Below, in pieces: positions 35,514 to 41,445 of a DNA stretch of 41,445 bases. This stretch comes from Candidatus Rokuibacteriota bacterium. Lineage in GTDB: Bacteria; Methylomirabilota; Methylomirabilia; Rokubacteriales; CSP1-6. The notes under the pieces were generated by a model that did no database searches, had not been told where the DNA came from, and saw only the letters and a list, made by a program, of their open reading frames with translations. Position numbers and translations under genes: made by a program. How positions within the stretch are numbered: position 1 is the first letter of the stretch; each line of letters begins with the position of its first letter. The DNA lies in contig QHRW01000007.1 in the NCBI GenBank assembly GCA_003220265.1, positions 1-41,445 of the forward strand. Reading direction: 5' to 3'.

Positions 35514-37027
35514 GCGAGGCGCGCGGCCACCAGCGCGGCCAGGCGCGCGGCCTGGGCGTTGGAGTCCATGACCGCGACGCCCGCGCGGCGCAGCGCCGCC
35601 ACCTGCGCGGAGCGCCGCTGCGGATCCTGCTCGGTACCGGTGACGCTGGCGATCACCGCCAGGCCTCGTCCGGCGGCGTTGGCGGCACGGCGCGCCTCCT
35701 CGACGACCGGCCGCAGCTCGCCGGCGGGGTCGCGATGAGCGCCGTAGCCGAGCACGACGTCGAGAAGCAGGACCGCGGTGGTTGGATCGGCGGCCTCGCG
35801 GGTGATCCACTCGCTGCGAATGGCGCCGTCGATCATCGGGTGCGGGCGCCCGACGGTGAAGACGTCCCCGCCGAGATCGACGACCCGATGCCCCTTGCCC
35901 TCGCCGCTGACGCCGGCGGCCACGTCGTCGAGACGCTCGGCCAGCAGCGCGGCGGCTTCCCACGCGAGCGTGCCGCCGGAGTAGAGGCCGCGCACGAAGC
36001 GCTGGCCCTTCGCGAGCCCGCGGGCCTGCGCCTCCACCAGGTCGTCGAGGTCGCCGGGTGGGATCTGCAGATCGCGCGGCTCGGCGCGCGCGGCGAGGCC
36101 GGCGGCGATGACGGCCGCCCCCTCGAGCGTGCTCGCCACGTGGACGTCGCGGGGCGCCGGGATGGCGTGCAGGCCCATGATGGCCAGCACGACCGGCTTG
36201 CCGAGCGTCTCCAGTGTGTTCACGAGCCGGCCGATCACCGAGGCGCCCGGCGGCTTGGCGATGACGACGACGACCTCGGTGGCCGGATCGTCGCGCAGCG
36301 CGGCCAGCGCGGGCAGCGCCATGGCGCCGCCCACCTCGTCGCTCAGATCCCGCGAGCCGACGCCGATCGCGTGAGAGACGCCTTCGCCCTCGGCGGCGAG
36401 CAGGCAGGTGACCTCCTGCAGCCCGGTGCCCGACGTGGCCACGAGCCCCACGCGGCCGCGCGGCACCGCGTTGGCGAAGCCGAGCGGGATGCCGTGCAGG
36501 ATGGCCGTGCCGCAGTCGGGACCGAGCACGAAGAGCCCGCGGGCCGCGGCCTCGCGCTTGAGCGCGACCTCGGTCTCGATCGGGACGTTGTCGCTGAAGA
36601 GCATCACGTGCAGCCCGGCGGCCAGCGCGCGCCGCGCCTCGGCGCCGGCGTAGAGGCCCGGCACCGAGACGAGCGCCAGCGTGGCCTCCGGCAGCGCGGC
36701 CAGTCCGCTGCGCAGCGTGCGCGGCGGCGCCGTCGCGCGCGCCGACGCCGCCCGAGTGGCGGTGAGGGCGGCCTCGGCGGCGTCGCGCGCGGCCTCCGCG
36801 GCGGACGCGTCGTCGGCGACGACGGCGATCACGAGGTCGGCCGGCCCCGCGTGCTCACCGTCGGCCGCGAGCAGGCCGGCCTGGCTCAGCAGCGCGCGGT
36901 TCGGCTCGGTGCCCATCATCGCCGCCGCGCGGCGCACGCCGGGCACGGCTTCCAGGTCACGCGTGAGCCGCATCAGCGTGACGGAGTCCTGATAGAAGCT
37001 TCGCCGAACGAAATTCCAGACCGGCAA
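35510..37027 (-). CDS. fdrA: FdrA-family acyl-CoA synthetase-like protein
   Basis: The 505-residue protein begins near SFYQDSVTLMRLTRDLE, the FdrA opening. It has two ligase/CoA-binding-like regions as in succinyl-CoA synthetase alpha: GPDCGTAILHGIPLGFAN with GLVATSGTGLQEVTCLL, and a later VLGYGAHRDPAGEL with LAVIASVTGTEQDPQ. In E. coli FdrA (AllF) belongs to the oxamate carbamoyltransferase. It is first in an overlapping run with the glycosyltransferase and DUF1116 genes. The start is TTG at 37027 without a clear ribosome site; the region upstream is filled by hairpin repeats. Confidence 0.88.
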   Translation of the reverse strand: MPVWNFVRRSFYQDSVTLMRLTRDLEAVPGVRRAAAMMGTEPNRALLSQAGLLAADGEHAGPADLVIAVVADDASAAEAARDAAEAALTATRAASARATAPPRTLRSGLAALPEATLALVSVPGLYAGAEARRALAAGLHVMLFSDNVPIETEVALKREAAARGLFVLGPDCGTAILHGIPLGFANAVPRGRVGLVATSGTGLQEVTCLLAAEGEGVSHAIGVGSRDLSDEVGGAMALPALAALRDDPATEVVVVIAKPPGASVIGRLVNTLETLGKPVVLAIMGLHAIPAPRDVHVASTLEGAAVIAAGLAARAEPRDLQIPPGDLDDLVEAQARGLAKGQRFVRGLYSGGTLAWEAAALLAERLDDVAAGVSGEGKGHRVVDLGGDVFTVGRPHPMIDGAIRSEWITREAADPTTAVLLLDVVLGYGAHRDPAGELRPVVEEARRAANAAGRGLAVIASVTGTEQDPQRRSAQVAALRRAGVAVMDSNAQAARLAALVAARLA

Positions 37028-37034
37028 GGTTAAC

Positions 37035-37105
37035 GAGGCGCGCCCCGGCTACGCCGGGGCGTGACGAGCGTCCGGGGGGATGGGGGCCAGGGCGGGGCCC
37101 CGGAC
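37035..37105. repeat. two-hairpin dispersed repeat, copy A (diverged)
   Basis: First hairpin: CGCCCCGGC-tac-GCCGGGGCG (37041-37061), a perfect 9-base stem. Second hairpin: arms GTCCGGGG (37070-37077) and CCCCGGAC (37098-37105) around a G-rich centre. The order and spacing match copy B (37119-37190), so A and B are diverged tandem copies. Together they fill the 163-base gap between ntrX and fdrA, which holds no gene. They could end or weaken transcription, but no T-tract is present. Confidence 0.7.
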
Positions 37106-37118
37106 GACGTCAACGACT

Positions 37119-37190
37119 CCAGAGAAGCGCCACGGCAGTGCCGGGGCGCTTTGAACGTCGGGGGGTATGGGGGCCATCTCGGGGCCCCCA
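37119..37190. repeat. two-hairpin dispersed repeat, copy B
   Basis: First hairpin: GCGCCACGGC-agt-GCCGGGGCGC (one mismatch). Second hairpin: TGGGGGCC (37168-37175) and GGCCCCCA (37183-37190), perfect, with loop ATCTCGG. It lies directly after the ntrX stop codon. It matches copy C (41374-41445, inverted) at 66 of 72 positions without gaps. Confidence 0.85.
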
Positions 37191-38546
<1,356 letters not shown>

Positions 38547-38547
38547 G

Positions 38548-40776
38548 CTAGGCCTCCACCGGGGCTGGGGTGCGGGCCACGGGCAGCTCGAGCGTGAAGC
38601 GGCTGCCGCGCGGGTCGTTGTCCTCCACGGTCACGGTGCCGCCGTGCTCGGAGGCGATCTCGCTCACGATCGGCAGGCCCAGCCCCATCCCGGTGACCTT
38701 GGTCGAGAAGTGCGGCAGGAAGAGCTTGTCGCGGTCTTCCAGCGGGATGCCGGGCCCGCTGTCGGCGACGATGATGCGCACGCGCGCCGTCTCCGGCACG
38801 TACTGGGTCTCCACCAGCACTGCGCCGGTGCCGCTCACGGCCTCCACCGCGTTGTCGACCAGGTTCAGCACGGCGCGCTTGACGTGATCGGGATCGACCT
38901 GCAGCAGCGGCACGTCGTCGCCGTGGCGCGTCACCAGCGTCAGCCCCGGGTGCGACTCGCGATACAGCGCGGCGACGCCTTCCACGAGCGGCCGCACGTC
39001 GGTCGGCTTGGGCACGAAGGCCGGCATCCGCGCGAAGCGCGAGAACTCGTCGACCAGCCGCCGCAGGCCGTCCACTTCCTGGATGATCGTCTCCGTGCAC
39101 TCGTGCACCAGCTTCTGCTGCTCGGCGTCGTGGCCGGTCACGCGCCGCCGCAGGCGCTGCGCGGAGAGCTGGATGGGCGTCAGCGGATTCTTGATCTCGT
39201 GCGCGATCCGCTGGGCCACCTCGCGCCAGGCGGCCAGCCGCTGCGCCTTCAGCAGCTCCGTGAGGTCGTCGAACACGACGACGGCGCCGGCGTACTCGCC
39301 GCCCTCGCCGCGCAGCGCGGTGGCCGCCGCCAGCAGCGCGAGCGTGGTGCTGCCGCGCCGCAGGTGCAGCTCCACGGCGGCGCTCCCCGCGCGCGGGCGG
39401 CGCGCGCGCTGCACGAGGTTGACGATCTCCCGCAGCTCCGGGCCCGCGAAGACCTCCTCCAGCAGTCGCCCCACGCTGGCCATCTCCGCGATGCCGAACA
39501 TGCGGGCGGCCGCGCGGTTGATGGTGGTGACGCGTCCGAGCGCGTCGAAGGAGACGACGCCGGTGGTGACGGCCTCCAGCACGGTCTCGATGTAGCGGCG
39601 GCGGTCCTCCAGCTCCGTGTGCTTGTCCTGCAGGTCGATGTACGCCTCTTCCAGACGGTGCTTGGACTGCAGGAGGTCGTCGGTCATCCGGTTGAACGAG
39701 TCCACGAGGGCGCCGATCTCGTCGTCGCCGCGCGCCTGGACCTTGTAGGACAGGTTGCCGGCCGCGACCTCGCGCGTGCCCTCGGCGAGCTGCTCGATGG
39801 GGCCGGTGATGCCGCGGGCCAGGTAGAGCGCGAACCAGGTGAACGAGAAGACCACGATGAGGGTCATCAGCAGGAAGAGCAGGATGTAGATGCCCTTGAT
39901 CGGGTTCTTCAGCAGCTTGAGCTGCTTGTACTCGCGGAACGCCGTCGAGATGCCGCGCACCTTCTGCTCGAGCCGCTCGGTCACGTGGCTGCCCACCACC
40001 ACCGCGCCGGCCACGTGGCGCTCGGCGCCCCGTCCCGACCAGATCGGCGTGACGGCCTCGATGAGGTCGCCGGTGGCCAGCTCCCGTACGGTGGTCACCT
40101 CGTGGCCGGCGAGGCCGCGCCGCAGCTCGGGCCCGGCCGGATCGCGGACGGCGAGGTCGCCCAGCACCGGGTCCTTCACGAGCACCAGCTCGTGGCCGGA
40201 GGCGCCGTAGATCGTGATCGTGCTGATCGACAGCAGATCCTGCTGCTCCACCAGGAACGAGGCCAGCGCCTCGCGGCGATCCTCGCCCAGCAGCGCATCG
40301 CGCTCGATCACGCGGGCGATGTGCTGGCCGTGGCGCACGGCCGTGCGCTCGAGCTGGTTGTAGTAGGTCTGGGCCACGGCCAGCGCCTGGTCGAGGGGGC
40401 GCTCGACCTGCGGCTTGAACCAGCCCTCGATCGACTTGTTGATGAAGTTCGACGCGATGACGAAGATCAGCGCGGCCGGCGTGACCGAGAGCAGGAGGAA
40501 GGCCAGCACCAGCTTGGCCTTGAAGCGGGCGCCGATCACCTGCTGGCGCCGCTCGAACCACACCTTGATGAGGTTGCGGAAGAGCAGCAGCAGCAGGAGG
40601 AGGAAGACGATCAGGTTGAGGTTGAACAGCGCAAAGATGACGATGTTGGAGGCCACCGGCAGCTCGGGGGCGAAGATGCCGAGATCGAACGCCGTGGCCC
40701 CGCCGATCAACAGCAGGAAGGCGCCGATGACGACCAGGTTGCGCTTGCGCCGATTCTGCTCGCTCAACAGCGGCAT
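38548..40776 (-). CDS. ntrY: NtrY-type membrane sensor histidine kinase
   Basis: The 742-residue protein has three N-terminal membrane segments (about 13-35, 43-66, 88-110), an extracytoplasmic region (about 112-292) and a fourth segment (about 296-320). A HAMP linker (about 320-372), a PAS domain (about 395-505), HisKA with H526 (AHEIKNPLTPIQLSAQRL) and a HATPase domain (DNAVEAV, DSGPGIP, GMGLGLPIV) complete the kinase. This is the NtrY layout and it should phosphorylate the NtrX encoded next. Its signal is unknown. It starts one base after the DUF4390 stop, so all three genes are one operon. Confidence 0.93.
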   Translation of the reverse strand: MPLLSEQNRRKRNLVVIGAFLLLIGGATAFDLGIFAPELPVASNIVIFALFNLNLIVFLLLLLLLFRNLIKVWFERRQQVIGARFKAKLVLAFLLLSVTPAALIFVIASNFINKSIEGWFKPQVERPLDQALAVAQTYYNQLERTAVRHGQHIARVIERDALLGEDRREALASFLVEQQDLLSISTITIYGASGHELVLVKDPVLGDLAVRDPAGPELRRGLAGHEVTTVRELATGDLIEAVTPIWSGRGAERHVAGAVVVGSHVTERLEQKVRGISTAFREYKQLKLLKNPIKGIYILLFLLMTLIVVFSFTWFALYLARGITGPIEQLAEGTREVAAGNLSYKVQARGDDEIGALVDSFNRMTDDLLQSKHRLEEAYIDLQDKHTELEDRRRYIETVLEAVTTGVVSFDALGRVTTINRAAARMFGIAEMASVGRLLEEVFAGPELREIVNLVQRARRPRAGSAAVELHLRRGSTTLALLAAATALRGEGGEYAGAVVVFDDLTELLKAQRLAAWREVAQRIAHEIKNPLTPIQLSAQRLRRRVTGHDAEQQKLVHECTETIIQEVDGLRRLVDEFSRFARMPAFVPKPTDVRPLVEGVAALYRESHPGLTLVTRHGDDVPLLQVDPDHVKRAVLNLVDNAVEAVSGTGAVLVETQYVPETARVRIIVADSGPGIPLEDRDKLFLPHFSTKVTGMGLGLPIVSEIASEHGGTVTVEDNDPRGSRFTLELPVARTPAPVEA

Positions 40777-41352
40777 CTATTGCACCCGCTGGATCGTCCG
40801 GTACTCGGACTGCCGCGTCGTTTCCTCGGCGGTGCCGGCCATGCGCGTGACGAACGAGTTCTCGCCGTTCAGCGCCGCCTCGGCGTGGACGCGCACGTAG
40901 ATGACGTCGGCGGGGTTCATGGCGCCGGCCGGCGTGAGCTTGAGCGCGCGCAGCTCCGAGAGCACGCGCTGGGCGTCACGCTGGTCACGGGTGACGTGCG
41001 GCGCCCGCGTCTCGCCCTTGAGCGAGGTGACCTTGTACTCCTTGGTGACCACGTTGTAGGCAAGCTGGCGCTCGACGATGCGGGCCAGCAGCCGGACGTC
41101 ACGCCAGTAGCGGTTGTACTGCCAGAGCTCGATCGTGTACCGGATGTGGGCGGGGATGCCGCTCTCGATGCCCTCCTGGAACGCCGCGGGCACCGCGCCC
41201 AGCAGCGAGACGTTCACGGTCAGCTCGTGGTCGTTGAGGAAGATGTCGAGGTCGCTGATGCGCAGATCGGCGCGCGCCGGGGCCGCGCCCGCGAGGACCA
41301 GCACCGTCAGCGCCGTCGCCCAGAGCGAATATCCACGAAAGCCCGCACCCAT
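40777..41352 (-). CDS. exported DUF4390 protein
   Basis: The 191-residue protein has a signal peptide (about 1-28, SLWATALTVLVLAGAAPARA). The DUF4390 region follows: DLRISDLDIFLNDHELTVNVSLLGAVPAAFQEGIESGIPAHI-type start (here DLRISDLDIFLND) and later YNRYWRDVRLLARIVERQLAYN. It should be periplasmic. DUF4390 genes are often next to ntrY, so it may help the kinase sense an envelope signal; the function is not established. ATG 41352 was chosen because an in-frame start at 41397 lies inside the dispersed repeat and would place residues before the signal peptide. Confidence 0.85.
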   Translation of the reverse strand: MGAGFRGYSLWATALTVLVLAGAAPARADLRISDLDIFLNDHELTVNVSLLGAVPAAFQEGIESGIPAHIRYTIELWQYNRYWRDVRLLARIVERQLAYNVVTKEYKVTSLKGETRAPHVTRDQRDAQRVLSELRALKLTPAGAMNPADVIYVRVHAEAALNGENSFVTRMAGTAEETTRQSEYRTIQRVQ

Positions 41353-41364
41353 ACGAAACGCCAC

Positions 41365-41370
41365 ATTATG
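41365..41370 (-). promoter_or_regulatory. -10 box of the DUF4390-ntrY-ntrX operon
   Basis: CATAAT on the minus strand (41370-41365) is a 5/6 match. It ends 12 bases before the ATG at 41352, giving a leader of about six bases. It sits at the very edge of repeat copy C, whose hairpin lies in the -12 to -40 zone. No clear -35 is seen. Confidence 0.45.
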
Positions 41371-41373
41371 ACA

Positions 41374-41445
41374 TGGGGGCCCCGAGATGGCCCCCAAGCC
41401 CCCCGCCGTTCGAAGCGCCCCGGCACCGCCGTGGCGCCTCTCTGG
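41374..41445. repeat. two-hairpin dispersed repeat, copy C (inverted)
   Basis: It is the reverse complement of copy B at 66 of 72 positions with no gaps. The TGGGGGCC/GGCCCCCA hairpin is at 41374-41396. The copy reaches the window end and may continue. With copy B it brackets the three-gene DUF4390-ntrY-ntrX operon as an inverted pair about 4.2 kb apart. No transposase lies between them. Confidence 0.85.

Noticed and set aside
40777..41397. Longer version of the DUF4390 gene starting at 41397
   Set aside because: The extra residues come from repeat copy C, lie before a good signal peptide, and recur by chance in another frame at copy B.

Overview
This is 41.4 kb of very GC-rich, densely coding bacterial chromosome. 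It holds about 33 protein genes, mostly on the minus strand, with many 4-base ATGA overlaps. I see no rRNA, tRNA, integrase, transposase or CRISPR array. The high GC, long antisense open frames, many ABC transporter parts, CaiB/BaiF and PhyH enzymes, and the DUF4390-NtrY-NtrX block suggest an uncultivated soil or subsurface lineage such as Rokubacteria/Methylomirabilota. That placement is inference; no marker gene proves it.

Layout. 1-288: internally deleted remnant of an arginase-family gene. 330-1086: VapBC-like toxin-antitoxin pair (minus) with a 27-bp perfect palindrome over the antitoxin start. 1106-6358: operon (minus) of an M28 peptidase, a family-5 peptide-binding protein and DppB/DppC-type permeases, with no ATPase genes. 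6392-8533: exported haem-c/beta-propeller protein. 8559-8929: candidate sigma-54 promoter and a small Cys/His-rich protein. 8954-10899: ketopantoate-reductase-like and PhyH genes, divergent around a symmetric -10 box. 10896-13287: adenylate/guanylate cyclase and cupredoxin. 13343-16458: sugar-type ABC importer without ATPase. 16485-17188: DUF4124/TonB-C-like protein with a second sigma-54-type promoter. 17207-27663: pyrimidine operon pyrR-pyrB-pyrC(frameshifted)-carA-orf88-carB-pyrF, followed by a Gly/Ser-rich TPR lipoprotein-like or exported protein. 27637-29595: hybrid histidine kinase. 29663-32476: amidohydrolase divergent from a CoA-transferase and a single-domain response regulator. 32473-37027: fdrA, an ArnT-like glycosyltransferase and a DUF1116 (AllG/YlbE) gene, all overlapping. 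37035-41445: a DUF4390-ntrY-ntrX operon bracketed by copies of a two-hairpin repeat.

How the parts relate. UMP synthesis is nearly complete (carAB, pyrB, pyrC, pyrF; pyrD and pyrE are not here) and carries a PyrR-binding hairpin just before pyrR. The peptide importer and a cytoplasmic peptidase form one unit, suggesting uptake followed by hydrolysis. Both importer operons share almost the same promoter. Two other genes share GG-N10-GC promoters with an upstream TTCTGTCGG element, pointing to a small sigma-54 regulon; an NtrX-type activator is encoded in the window, but no link between the two is shown.
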